64,000 bases of DNA from the NCBI GenBank assembly GCA_021234155.1, contig JAJEKV010000022.1, positions 2,230,728-2,294,727 of the forward strand, written 5' to 3'. Each line of letters begins with the position of its first letter. Position 1 is the first letter of the stretch. The stretch is from Isoetes taiwanensis. Taxonomy: Eukaryota > Streptophyta > Lycopodiopsida > Isoetales > Isoetaceae. The position numbers and the translations under genes are program-made. This document shows, one piece after another, positions 1 to 10,672 of this stretch. A model generated the notes under the pieces. That model ran no database searches. It was not told where the DNA came from and saw only the letters and a list, made by a program, of their open reading frames with translations.

Positions 1-44
1 AAAGTGTATGCTCAGCTGGCTCAACTGATGTATTAAAATCTCTG

Positions 45-668
45 CTAAGGTTCGTCATATAATCTTGCAGGAAGACAATCATTGTCAGTAAGAGTAGCAT
101 TGCAGTTTAATTTAAACAAATTATGAAAGCCTATGTAATGACCAATACTATGCCACTTGTTATCCACAGAATCTCTATCTACATGCATCTGATTAGTTGC
201 AGCCATTTCAATGTCGTATATAACTTGCATTTTTATCCAGTGAATAGATATTCTTTTTCCCCCATAATGACATCTATTTCTATGTTTCCATACATTCCAT
301 AAAGCAATGAAGCATAAAGAGTTTATGAAAGCATCATCATTCATCATGAAATCCAATAGAGTAGCAGGGCATAAAATTTTGAAGGTATCTTCAAACCATA
401 ACCAGAAGGAGGTGAGCTTGACACATCCAAAGATATGCTCAAAAGTTTCCTCATTACCACAATCAAGAGGACAATTTGAATCAATAGGATGAGTAAGATG
501 ACTTGAGTGCCTAGAAATCATTTCCAAATTAGATAAACTCTTGTTTGCAATAAGCCAAACAAAATAGGAGATCTTTGGGGGCAGATAGGAATGCCAAATG
601 TTTGTGAAGAGTCTGGTTTTGGGTTTCATCCGAGAAACCCCAATACAATTTTGCCTTTGAGGGCACAT
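45..668 (-). pseudogene. LINE-A ORF2 C-terminus, zf-RVT zinc-binding domain
   Basis: 207 codons. The zf-RVT signature is clear: LPPKISYFVWLIANKSLSN, then a Cys-His cluster CPLDCGNEETFEHIFGCVKL and FWLWF. This domain follows the RT in plant L1-type LINEs and probably helps bind the RNA 3' end. The tail (HRNRCHYGG, IYDIEMAA, NKWHSIGHYIGF) matches the C-terminus of LINE-A copy 2 at 15976-16203, which confirms the stop near 45 as the true ORF2 end. Confidence 0.85.
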
Positions 669-881
669 GTGATTTGTTTAAACATCTGTAGACTTTTGAA
701 ACACTATAGCTTGGTTTGTCAAATAAGGTCCAGTCAATAATAATGGGATTAGCCGTAAGGTTGAGTGTGCCTGCACCTTGTGCATAATATATCTAAATAG
801 AGTTCACGGAGGAAGAACTACCTCTAATTTTGTGCTTCAAAGTAGTCCAAGTAATCCATCTGCCTTGCTCCCAGAGATCAC

Positions 882-1925
882 CTAGGGTGAGAATGTTATA
901 GTCTTTCCATTTCTTGTAGAGTTTTTTATGTCTGATGGCAAGAGGAGTAGAGTGATATCTAGAGAAATTGGGATTCCAGAAGATATTAGTGCTGATATGA
1001 CTGCTTTCCAAGTTGGAATGGTGAAAAGTCTGATGTACTTCCAGGCAATAATCATGTTTCTCATGAGTGAAGAGATATGGGGGGCAGGTTGCAAAGTTGT
1101 GAAAGCTGAATGAGGCAAATTATGAGAGATGGATGTATGATTCTTAGGATTGCTACAGGAAAGCCAGTAGTTGATGAAGATTGAGGCAGGATTATTATTT
1201 AAGAATAATGACTTCCAGATGTACTTACCTGCTAAGGCATAGCTTTGTAAAACAATATTTTTGCATCCCAACCCCCCATGAATTTTGCTTCTGGTAAGAG
1301 AAGACCAGTTAACCATATGATGCTTGCCCCATATGAAATTTCTCACTATTCTCTCAATCTGTAAATATATGCATTTGGGAGCTAGAAGTGCAGATGAGAA
1401 ATAAATGTGGGAGGCTACAATTACAGAGTTTGCAATTACAGTTCTCCCTGCCAAGGAAAGACAATTGCCATAATTACCAAGTTTCTTTCTAATCCTTTCT
1501 ACAATGGGGTTCCAAAGACCTTTGAGGATTGAGGGAAAGGGGCATGCCAAGAAGTTGAGTTGTGTCAGTGTCAGTTATACATTTAATGCCAGCAATGCTA
1601 TCAGTGTTGAAATCCCCAATGATAGTACATTTGTTTCTATTCAGGTGAATACTCGAGGCAGAACCAAAATTGTGAATGGTCTGCAAGAAAGTTTGAATAA
1701 TGCTCAAATCATTTTTAAGGAAGTCGAAAAGAGTCATCAAACATATTGAAGGATTGATAGATTTGAGGTGTTGTCTGGTAAATTTAGACCAACAATATGT
1801 CCAGTCGATTGAAGATGAATGATAACTCTAGTTAACATTTCTGCAACAGCAAGAAATAGGTATGGTGCTAAGGGGCACCCTTGTCTGACTCCTCTAGCAA
1901 GGGGAAGAAATGTCGGGGGATCCAT
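882..1925 (-). pseudogene. LINE-A ORF2, C-terminal half of reverse transcriptase and thumb, frameshifted
   Basis: Three overlapping frames complete the RT. 1737-1925 carries motif B (GVRQGCPLAPYLFLAVAE) and runs to LQY at motif C, where an extra base destroys the YADD reading: the next frame (1489-1740) resumes right after it with TLFDFL. It continues with LNRNKCTIIGD and LLGMPLSL. The third frame (882-1550) has the post-RT region typical of plant LINEs: NYGNCLSLAGRTVIANSV, RNFIWG and GGLGCKN. A further piece at 793-1011 (WNPNFSRYHSTPLAIRHKK, GDLWEQGRW) leads to the zf-RVT segment. Confidence 0.85.
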
Positions 1926-1968
1926 TAATGAGCACGATTGGATTGGGATCTAGAATTAAGCCCTAGAA

Positions 1969-3378
1969 TCAATTGGATGATCTTGTGGATGAAGCCAAGT
2001 TTTCGAGAGAAAATTTTAAGAAATCCCATCCGATCGTATCAAAAGCCTTTGAAAAATCTAGCTTTAAGAGAATGCAGTCCCCGATTTGTCGCCTTTGTTC
2101 CAATGCAAACCTTCCATGGCAAAGAATGTAATTATCCAGGATGAATCTATTTGGGAGGAATGCAGATTGATTGGAGCTAATGACATCCCAAGGTGAGTTT
2201 TGACCACATTTTGCAATAATTTTTGCACAAACCTTATAGGTTGAATTTGTCAAGGATATTGGCCTCCAATCAGAGAAGGATTGGGGATTGTCTATTTTTG
2301 GAATCAAAGTGATTAATCCAGCAGAAAGAGCAGGGTGCAGGTGGTTTGAATTCCAAAAGCCTTTAATCATATACATGAAGTCATCCTTGATTATATCCCA
2401 GAATTTAAGATAAAATTCGGGTGGAAGGCCATCTGGGCCAGGACTTTTCCCTTTGGCAAGACTTTTGAGAGTAGTAAAAATTTCCTCAATGGAAGGGGGA
2501 GCTTCCAGAGCATTAGTCATTACAGTCTCACTGTGAAGACCATTATTGATAATCATATCTGAAAATGTTTTGGCTTCAACAGTTTGAGTAGGGGTATCAA
2601 TAGGTTGGGAGAAGATTGCAGCATACTTGGAGCAAAAGTAGTTAGATATATCTTTCTGGTCTTCCAAGGTAACATCATTGTCATCTTTAATGGAAGAAAG
2701 TTGGCTTTTAAGTAGCCTGGATTTAGCCACCCTATAAAAAAATTTGGAGTTTCCATGATCCATCTTGGAAAAGTATTTAAGTTTGCATCTGATTGAAGAA
2801 CCTTTGGCTTCTAATTCTTCAATGGTCTTTATGGCCATTTCTAAATTCCCCTCTTGCCAGTGGAGCTCAATATTTAGGGGATCATCCTGAAGCTTCATTC
2901 TAACATTTTGCATATCTTGAAGATAAGCTCTCTTTTCAGCAATCTTACTCTCATGAAGGTGTTTGGACCAGTTCTTAATCCAGGATTTGAAATCTTTGAT
3001 ATTGGAATAAAATGCCCTCATTGAGTTTGTAGATCTAACTCTGGGCAGAGAATTGTAAAAGGCTTTAAAGTCCTCACAGAATGCAGCAGAGTCAAGGAGG
3101 GAACAGTTTAGCTTGAAGGGGGTGTTTCCACATCTCTTTATAGAGAGCACACGCTTGGTGATTAGAAATTGTGGCTGATGGTCAGAGATGGAGGTACACT
3201 CATCACTGTGGACAAAGCAGTTATCCCAAAATTCATGATGACTGTTATTAATATAAAATCTGTCGAGTGCACAATAAACCCTTGTATTCCCTTCTTGTTT
3301 GTTTGACCACTGATGTAGAGGATGGAATATGTTGTAAGAAGTGCATGTCAAGCAATAAATCCCATTGAGTTCTCTCAT
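1969..3378 (-). pseudogene. LINE-A ORF2, end of endonuclease, linker and N-terminal half of reverse transcriptase
   Basis: 469 open codons. The first 60 or so finish the endonuclease (ALDRFYINNS, SISDHQPQFL). A helical linker follows (about residues 100-280). RT blocks then appear in order: LAKGKSPGPDGLPPEF, LITLIPKIDNPQ, DWRPISLTNSTYK, SAFLPNRFILDN and motif A KLDFSKAFDTIGWDFL with its catalytic Asp. The frame breaks just after motif A at about 1970. The enzyme would copy element RNA at the nicked target. All key residues in this half are present, so inactivation is due to frameshifts. Confidence 0.88.
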
Positions 3379-3850
3379 CAGTACACATGTTTAAATCCCT
3401 ACCAATTTTCATGTCCCAGGTTGGAGTGTTGTTGAAATCACCTGCCATAATCCATGTTTCACAAGTCTGTGTTGAGAGCCAGTTGCTAATTGAAAGCCAG
3501 GTTGTGGCCCTGAGTCTAGAATCAGTTGGAGCATAAATGTTAATGATCCCAAAAGAAATGTCATTATTTCTGAGAACTACTGACTGCCAGGTCTTGCATG
3601 GGCTATTGTAGATCAAACTTTGATTTAGATGCTTCCAAATAATACACAACCCACCAGAAGTACCTGTGGCTTCAATCCATATTGAGGAAAACCCAGGCCC
3701 TATCCAGTCTGCAAGGTTTGAGCATTCAAAGTTAGGCAGTCTCAGTTCCTGCAACAAGATAATATTACTGTCATAATTTTTTATCTGAGATATTACCCTC
3801 CTCCTTTTAAGAGGGCCTTTTATTCCCCTGAGATTCCAACTAAGAATCAT
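3248..3850 (-). pseudogene. LINE-A ORF2, AP-like endonuclease domain
   Basis: Starts at the ATG at 3850 with MILSWNLRGIKGP, the first strand of the exonuclease-endonuclease-phosphatase fold in plant LINEs. LLQELRL (catalytic Glu region), SGGLCIIW and MAGDFNNTP (Asp/Asn pair) follow. This domain nicks the target DNA. A frameshift at about 3290-3310 ends the frame (FLQHIPSSTS onward is out of phase), and the domain continues in the next frame as WSNKQEGNTRVYCALDRFYIN and SDHQPQFL, where SDH is the catalytic Asp-His. The domain is therefore intact in content but split by one indel. Confidence 0.85.
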
Positions 3851-3890
3851 GGAGAGTAACTGTATGGAAGGAAGCAGAATAGAAGGGTGC

Positions 3891-5258
3891 CTAAGTATCC
3901 TTTCTGGATCTTAGCCTTGTGTTAGCTGCAGAAGTGTTGGAGGAAGTAGGTGCTCTTTGAGTTTTCTTCTTCTTGGCCTTTTTGCTATTAGATTTAGTTA
4001 TGCTGGCACATTTGTTATTGGATGTGAGATAGACATCATCATCCCAAATGTTGCAATTGGCATTAATATTATCTAAGGCATTCTCCTTGTCAGATTCAGT
4101 GTCAGCAGAACCCATATCAACTTCAGGATTTTCTGCATGATAGGGGCAACTCCAAAACTTTAACTTGCAGCAATCTTCATTAACAGACTTTGGATCAATG
4201 GGGTTGAAGTTTATAGGAGCATCACTTAGGATGTTTAACTTATTATTATTATTGCTAGAATCAAATGCAAGGTTTGTTAAGGAAAGATCTTGCCTGGAAA
4301 TGATGTGGTCTTGCTGTGAAAAGTCTGCAGGTCCAGTCATTTGTTGAGCTTCTGTTGTAGTTGAGTCATGTGTAACTTGCTGCATTTGATCAGCTGTTGT
4401 AGCCTCATCATGTAGCAAACTCTTTTCCCAGGAGGTTGATATATCCCTGATACTACCTACATCTGTTTTATCCCTGACACTACCTACCACTGTTATCTGT
4501 GCAAAGGCATCTGACACACTTTCAGGCACAACCAATTGCTGTAGTTGCCGAGCTATCTCTGGGGAGATGGAGGCATTTGAATGAGGGGAGACAGTTTGAG
4601 TAAGGTCAAGCAGGTCAACATGAGGCAGTTGAATTTCATTTGTGGAAGGTGGTGATGATGGAGATGGAAATATGAGAGGCATGGGAGATTCAGCAAGGAA
4701 AATGGGATGAGTGGTGGTTTGAGGCAAAACTTCTGAAGAGATGTTTAAGAGTGAGTCAGGACCATTTTCCTGATCATCAGTAGTATCATCTTCAAAGATT
4801 TGTGATAATACTGCATAAGTGTTTGAGCATTTCAGGATTTCTGTGTCAATATCACATTCAGAATCTTCAGGTTTACTTTCCTTAACATTAGCAGGGTTTT
4901 GGGATCCATTCACTGTTGAGAGAGCAGCAGAAGAACCTATGTTAAGGTCTGCAGGAGTCTGGACTACCAAATCCTTGTGCTTGGTAGTACCTTTTTCATT
5001 AATTAATGAAACCACATTCAAACAATCTGACTCAGATATTTGTTTTTTTGAGTCAAGTGTCCTTTGGGCATGCAAATCCTCTGAGCCTTTAGAAGACTGG
5101 ACACTTGTAAATTTCCTGGATTCCTGTATAATACTTGAGAGAGTTTTGTTCAAATCAATCTTTTTTGGCAATTCAGGAGCTTTGCTTTTCCTGTTTAGCA
5201 AGTTTAAATTGTGATCAATATTTGCCTTGCTCAGTAGCTTTGTTATGAACTCGATCAT
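3891..5258 (-). pseudogene. LINE-A ORF1, C-terminal low-complexity part
   Basis: 455 open codons, rich in Ser, Thr, Asp, Asn and Gln, ending in a Lys-rich stretch (KKAKKKKTQRAP) and TRLRSRKDT before the stop at 3891. It follows the zinc-knuckle frame and ends about 40 nt before the ORF2 ATG at 3850, the usual spacing between the two LINE ORFs. No catalytic motif is visible; a long disordered tail with a basic end is common in plant LINE ORF1. The other LINE-A copy keeps a similar C-terminal end (NTRHQSKRFTRSQSRS) at about 22641-22720, which supports this as the true ORF1 C-terminus. Confidence 0.6.
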
Positions 5259-6351
5259 TTTGCACAGTCACTTTTTCCAATCCAACTGATGGAGGGTTTT
5301 CTTTGATGAATAAACCTTTGTTCAAAACCTTAATTCCAACTGGTTTGATAGGGAGAGATGTGTTGTTGATGAGTTGAGACCTGGAGGAACTTGCAGAATT
5401 TTGTGGCACTTGTTTTCTTGCTTCCCTCTGCTTTTGAATTCTTCTTGTACTGCCATTGATTCTTTTCCACTCATTTTGAGGTTTGGAATTATCATAAGAA
5501 CCCATGGTTTCTATCAGATCCTTGTGATAGCTATTTGAATTATCACTGTATGATAAGACTGCAATTCCATGATTGGTAGGCATGGAAGTCTCTCCATCTG
5601 ATTTTTTTATTGCAGTTAAATCCCTGTTACCTTCATGATAAGGACAATCACTGTCTTTTGGATGTCTCAGGTTGCAATTTTGGCAAAGGTTTGGTAAACC
5701 TGCCCATCTGAGTTGCAAGATAGATTTCTTCCCAAAGTAGTCCAGGAAAGGAAGTTCAGAGGGGATGATCTTGGTGGTGTCAAGCTGGACAAAGCACTTG
5801 AGAGGTTTGTAAGGGTAGTACTCAGTAGTCAGGTAAGTGCCAATTGAGTTGAAGATTGTGGAAAAACAGTCTTCATTCCAGTAAATAGGACTGAGCTCAC
5901 TCATGGTAACAGAAGCAACATGAAATTTATTGAATTCATTGAGAGGCAATGTGGCATTCCATTTGAGAAAAGATATTTGAAATGTTTCAATAGTAGAGAA
6001 GCCAAGTTTGAGCAAGAAGTTTGAAGACCTTGTGCAACCACATTCAACCAGAATGTAGGGATAATTTAGCCAGTAGATCGAGTTGATTACAATGCCTTTG
6101 TGGAGTCTAAGGAGATGATCCCAAAGTTTTTCAATTTTTAAGCCAATCGAGTTTACTTTGACTATAACAGCAATTTTAGACAATGATTCAATCCTAGAGG
6201 CAACCACAGGTGAGTTAAGTTGAATACCTCTGAAGAGATGGATATTGGTAGGTGCCCTGGATTGTTGGTACTGAAAGTCAAAGGCCGCTTGCTCATCGAG
6301 ATAACGGGATGTGGTCTCTGAATGGGGAATAGGCACACCATTGGCATCCAA
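5215..6351 (-). pseudogene. LINE-A ORF1, N-terminal part (gag-like RNA-binding protein with zinc knuckle)
   Basis: 378 codons from the ATG at 6351. Residues about 50-190 have the look of the DUF4283/RRM-like domain of plant LINE ORF1 proteins (hydrophobic strands ending in FLKWNATL). Residues about 215-240 contain a zinc knuckle, CQNCNLRHPKDSDC, preceded by LRWAGLPNL. ORF1 proteins of this family bind element RNA in the ribonucleoprotein. The frame ends at 5215, where the 3891-5258 frame takes over with a 44-nt overlap, which points to one indel or a stop in a longer ORF1. Domain naming is from motif appearance only. Confidence 0.7.
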
Positions 6352-6540
6352 ATTTGGTAAAGTTTGGGATCCTCTTGGTCAAGAGATAGAGTATCCCAAT
6401 TTGGAGCAAAATGATCAGAGAGTGATGCATTTCTGTTACCTTAGGAGCAGAAGTTAGAGAAATCTCCAAATTTAATGAATTTAGAAGGATCACGATGGAG
6501 AATACTTAACCGAAAGCAAGAAGGGTTCGCCTCGGCAAAG

Positions 6541-7570
6541 CGTGAGAAGGGAGGAGCATGAAGTTATGAATAAAAAAGAGAGGGAAGATGGGTTTAGGGC
6601 AGACGTGTCAATGAAGGGTATTTTGTTTTTGGTAAAAACTGCCATTAATGCACAGAAAGAAATTCAAATGCAGGTGGCTAAAAGTAGGGGAGGTGAGAAA
6701 AAGATCAAGGGAAATCAGAGGATGCAAGACAAGAGAATAATCTATCTAAGAACTAAGAAGGAAAGGAGAGATCTGCCAAAATACCTTGAGAACATCCATT
6801 AATCAATCTGAGAAAATCTTCACTTGAATTTTTTTATCCGCCCATTCCACAAAGAGACTTGAAAGATTGCCGTTGCTGAAATATTTCTTTTGCCTGTGAA
6901 TTCCAGTACCCAAGATTCAATGATCACAGACTCTAATTCTTCTGTGTGTGTTGTAGTAGTGTATTCCGGAGCAAATAGAGAATCAGGAAAGAATTGATGA
7001 AGAACTAGCGATTCCCAGAGAGTAGAATGAGCTCCAGAAAGAAAACCACACGAAATTCTGTCTTCCTGCTTCAAGATTGTGAAAAATTTGGTATCCATAC
7101 ATAGGAAATCTGAAGATGAAGAGGATAATTGCTGGGCCTCTACAGGGCCAGCAAGTTGAGAAGAGCAAATTCGGATCAAAAGGAAAATTCTCGGGTGGGT
7201 GAGATCAAGAAACTGTTTGAATCATATGGGACAAAAAATTCAAGAAAATTGGCGCTGGTGCTGGCGCTGGTGCTGACGTGTCCATTCCTGTATTTGCAGC
7301 CTGTACTGAACATTTTCCAGGCACGGGCACTTGGAATTTAGGGGACTTAGAAAAATACCCCTAACCTTTAATTAGTAGTGTATTGTGTAATTGGGTTTTT
7401 TTAATAAAAAGATTCTTCTAGTAGAAAAATGGCTATGCTGAGTAGATAAGCCGAAGCCATTAAATGGTGGCTTTAGGGCACTGACAGTGTTCAGCGGCCC
7501 GACCTCTTGGTAACTGGAGTAGTTTAGCCGACTGCCTTCAATTACATAGGATCTTCTCGGGCATAATTAT
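6541..7570. other. Spacer, no recognised gene
   Basis: A purine-rich stretch (6540-6800) and a minus-strand open frame of 119 codons (6820-7179) with no family I recognise. It may be LINE-A 5' leader or host sequence. At 7250-7280 a GCGCTGGTG-type repeat occurs. No promoter or RNA gene was identified. Confidence 0.5.
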
Positions 7571-7581
7571 AGATTGGCCAT

Positions 7582-7892
7582 ATGGGTTATTTTTCGGATG
7601 AAGAGTCTGCTACCCTAAGCGCAGAGGAAGAAGAAATACCCAAAACAGAGGAAGATTACTTCTCTGGTGCTACAATTCAGTTAGATTAGAAAATCTAGAG
7701 ATGAAAAGGAGAGGTGGAGGAAGAGGATATGATTCCAAACGAAACTATGATGATGGTAATAGCAGCTTCATGTCAAAGAGAGGTGGTTTTAACAGGAATC
7801 CAGGCGGATTTTACAGGAGCAATAGTAGTGCTGATCACTATGTCCCTGAGACACAAATAGACGGTCTAGATTATGAAGATGACAAAATACAG
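7582..7892 (+). CDS. Candidate first exon(s) of an RGG-rich RNA-binding-like protein, probably a gene relic
   Basis: An ATG at 7582 opens a short acidic frame (MGYFSDEESATLS, then EEEEIPKTEEDYFSG) that stops at 7687. Twelve nt downstream, a second frame from the ATG at 7701 is rich in Arg, Gly and Tyr (MKRRGGGRGYDSKR, SKRGGFNRNPGGFYRS) and runs to an AATACAG|GTATGA splice-donor-like border after 7892. Acidic and RGG segments in tandem suggest a nucleic-acid-binding protein. The stop between them means either two exons or a decayed gene. No downstream partner exon is certain, although an exon-like block follows at 8543-8650. I cannot name the family. Confidence 0.35.
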
Positions 7893-7899
7893 GTATGAA

Positions 7900-8540
7900 G
7901 CTTAGGGCTCTGATTTGACATGTATAAATAAACAGTGAGATTAGTCCTGGTTTGAGGAACGAGGTATAAGAAAATATCTCCTGGCTTTTAGATATGCCAA
8001 GATTGTTGCGGAATATAAACCTCTTTAAAGCAATGATCTGTAAGTTAAGAATCACCTGCTGATTGGCTGTATAGACTGTTAAAAATTAGCAAGCATAACC
8101 TAGTGGTTTATACGAAATGTTCTTATAACATAAATAGACTTAAGGTTTCAGCTTCTATTCATATATATAAAATGCATTGATGTGCTGCCATTTAGACCAT
8201 AAAATGTAAGAGGCTATGGTACAAAGCCTTATAACTCGGTACTGTTCTAATGTAGGCTGACCCCTACATATGCTCTGTAAACTGTTCTAATATGGATTGT
8301 TCTAGCACAGACTGTTCTAATAAAGGTTTATAACAGTTTATAATGCTTCACTTAAACTACAATCCTATGGGTTTCATGATAATTGCAGTATTATGATTAG
8401 AAATAGAGAGCATCCTTCTTGATTTAAAGATGCTCTATTGGTTCATGGACAGTTATATAAGGGAAGTTAACAAATATCTGGTACCTTAATAAATAGTCAT
8501 GTATCTTATATCTGTACATTCCTAGTAGACTAATTAACAT
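7900..8540. other. Spacer, AT-rich
   Basis: No gene seen. The stretch at 8480-8540 has weak similarity to the sequence upstream of the conserved block in R units (run of pyrimidines before a splice-acceptor-like AG), so it may be a fossil intron. Confidence 0.4.
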
Positions 8541-8542
8541 CT

Positions 8543-8650
8543 CAAGAGCAAGGGTACATTGGGTGAAAGGCGAAGAGCCAAGAATCATCTGATGTACCTT
8601 TTGGCCCTTGGGTCGTTACCGAGTTTATCGCTAACGTTCTCATGATTGGC
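8543..8650 (+). pseudogene. Exon-like block homologous to the conserved block of the R array
   Basis: The reading VPFGPWVVTEFIANVLM aligns with VPFGPSFITKPIANDLM found in every R unit (25566, 28460, 34090, 43526, 46409, 49297). Several differences are synonymous (ATC/ATT, AAC/AAT), as expected of former coding sequence. Both versions end at a GGCAG or TGCAG just before GTAC, a possible donor, and both carry an in-frame TGA at the same place upstream. It may be the diverged source or a sister copy of the exon carried by the array. The product is unknown. Confidence 0.45.
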
Positions 8651-8916
8651 GGCAGGTACGTGGTGATTCTTCTCTCAATGTATTTGCTTTGCTGTTATGA
8701 AGTGTAGTAGCTCGAAACGGATGTATGGGGTTAAGATACTTGCTGAATGAAGAAATTAGGTGTACGACCAGTAGAGACACCAATTTTGAATGATTTGAAG
8801 GCTCAAATGACTTAGCCATATAAGAAACTTATCGCGGCGGCGAACGTTTCTCTTCCCTACCTACTTCTTATATTTGGGTCCATCGCAAGATAGATGCAAA
8901 TCATAATCAATTTGCG

Positions 8917-9735
8917 GATGATACATTCCTCTTTCTTCATGCAGATGAGTCCAATCTCCAGGCAGCCAAGAATATTTTGGATGCCTTTTCTTTAGCTTCA
9001 GGGTGCTTGCTTAACTAGTCGAAGTGCTCGGCCATGTGGGTACTGGAGGAACCTCCTCCTGCGTGGTTGAGTCAGTTTCCCTGGGCTCTTACACCGCCAC
9101 ACACAGCTGCCAAAATGTTAGGCATACCATTTGGCTTGGACATTAATGCTAGGGCAATTTGGGTGGAGACATTACAGAATCTTAAGCAAAGATTCGAACT
9201 GGTGGTGGAGGGGAAGTAAACTCACCATGGCTGGTAGGATTACGATAGCCAAGTCGAGTGCTCTATAGCACTCATGTTTACATGACCTCCCTCGCATACT
9301 TGCGCGTGAAAAGTGTGGTTGAGTTGGATGACACCATTCGCAATTTTGTTTGGGGAGGAAATGAGGAGGGGGCTACGGTGAAGGTCGCATGGTGGAAGTG
9401 TGTGCGCCCGAGGGAAAGGCGGGGGGCTTAGGTATGCTTGATGTGTCCTTGCACACGAAGGTTCAGTGTCGAAATTCATCCGGGCAAGCGGTTGTTGCGG
9501 GAGCAGCAATCCCCATGATTGGCTCTGTTGGCGCGCCGCTTCACGCCACTCTATTGTGTTTAGGAAGCCAGCAATTCGGCTCGGTTGCCGTGGGCTCTGT
9601 TTGAGGATTTCTGACCATTCCCTCATGCTTCGCCTTTTCTTAAAGGTCTCCTCAAGGCACTGGAAGGTGGTTCGAGGTTCTCTTTCATTGGACCCTAGCA
9701 GGTCTATGGTAGCCTCATCGCCCTTTCTTTGAGTA
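8917..9735 (+). pseudogene. LINE-B ORF2, RT motif C to thumb, decayed
   Basis: The frame reads FADDTFLFLHADES (motif C, with F for Y), LQAAKNILDAFSLASG, then SKCSAMW and MLGIPFGLDINARAIW, the usual series after motif C in plant LINEs. Stops at several points (for example after LASGCLLN and VVEGK) and shifts near 9240 and 9470 show a dead copy. Later pieces (VWWGGNEEG-like, then HDWLCWRAASRH) are the remains of the thumb region. Confidence 0.7.
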
Positions 9736-9827
9736 CCCTTGGATTCTCGTGATCTCCCTTGGCCTCTTCCCTACACCTGTGTACTCGGTAGCCATGGATG
9801 GATTGTCAGCAGGGGTAACATCCATCC

Positions 9828-10598
9828 GTGGATCGGTATTGGGAGGGTCATCTGGCGCCGTGGGAGTTTTTTAGGGATCGATTTGGCCTTCGGCGCTGGG
9901 ACATTCGGACTTGGGCCAGAATTGCGAATGCTATTCCATTGCAGTTGTCTTCTCAAGTCACGCATAGTGGACTTGATGCATCTCAGTTTGTAGCATCGGC
10001 TTATGGGCTTCTAGCTCTTCAGGACACATTGCCGCCTTCGGATAAGTGGTCACTTAAGCTTCCAGGGAGTAAGTGGCCCGCCATGTGGAAGTGGGCGTGG
10101 AATACATTGCCTCCTCCTAAAATCCGTACCCTTCTATGGCAGATCTTGCACCGTAGCCTCAGGGTGAATGTCCGAGTACACAGGTTCAAGCCTCAGGTAG
10201 CGGAAACATGCCCTCTATGTGGGAGGCACCGAGAGACCATTGAGCACTCCTTTGTCCTATGCACAGAGGTAGGGGCAGCTTGGTCCTGGGTGAGAGCCCT
10301 CTTTGGGTCTTCACTGTGCAGTCAGAAGCTTCTCATGGGAGTTTTTCCTAGCAGTTGGTCAGTGGCCAAGCAACAGGCATTCCATTTATGCAGAGCTTGG
10401 CTTCTGTGGTTGATTTGGAAAAGACAGAGAGCGAAGGTCTTCCAGAATGCAGTGCTTAGCCCTTCTCGGTTGGTTCCGATCTTGAGACATAAGTTGTGGC
10501 AGGCTTACCAAGTCTCAAGCTTGTCTGGCACAGTTAAGCGGGAAATTTGGTCGACATTCCTACAGATTGTGAATCATGATGGGCACTTCATTTCTTAG
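9828..10598 (+). pseudogene. LINE-B ORF2 C-terminus with zf-RVT domain (open frame)
   Basis: 256 codons open to the stop at 10596-10598. The domain reads MWKWAWNTLPPPKIRTLLWQ, ILHRSLRVNVRVH, then the zinc cluster CPLCGRHRETIEHSFVLC and WSWVRALFG. WLLWLIWKRQRAKVFQ and a C-terminal helix follow. The same domain is found on the minus strand at 18826-19287 and at 53206-53700. The ATG at 9828 is internal to the original ORF2 and is not a real start. Confidence 0.8.
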
Positions 10599-10672
10599 CA
10601 CCACACTTATCATTGTACTTGATCACATTCTAGTGGTTTAATATATTCCTATATTCTTCAAAAAAAAAAAAG

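Larger units (their letters stand above)
1..6540 (-). mobile_element. LINE-A copy 1, plant L1-type non-LTR retrotransposon, nearly full length, inactivated
   Basis: On the minus strand this element reads 5' to 3' as ORF1 (RNA-binding, zinc knuckle), a gap of about 40 nt, then ORF2 with AP-type endonuclease, reverse transcriptase and a C-terminal zf-RVT domain. This is the standard order of plant L1 LINEs. The coding frame changes at least eight times between 6351 and 45, so it cannot make full-length proteins, but motifs are well kept and the decay looks moderate. The 3' end lies at or beyond the left edge of the window, so neither poly(A) nor a target duplication can be checked. The 5' end is placed near 6540, where the LINE-like reading stops; this limit is approximate. 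A second copy lies at 15159-22740. Confidence 0.85.
8830..10672 (+). mobile_element. LINE-B copy 1, 5'-truncated L1-type LINE with poly(A) tail
   Basis: Plus-strand element starting inside the RT near motif C and ending in a 12-nt A run at 10661-10672. The 3' end (from ATTCCTACAGATTGTG, about 10557, to the A run) recurs at 18183-18287, which fixes the true 3' terminus. The RT part has several frameshifts and stops; the zf-RVT part is open for 256 codons. The 5' limit is approximate and no target duplication could be assigned. Confidence 0.8.
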
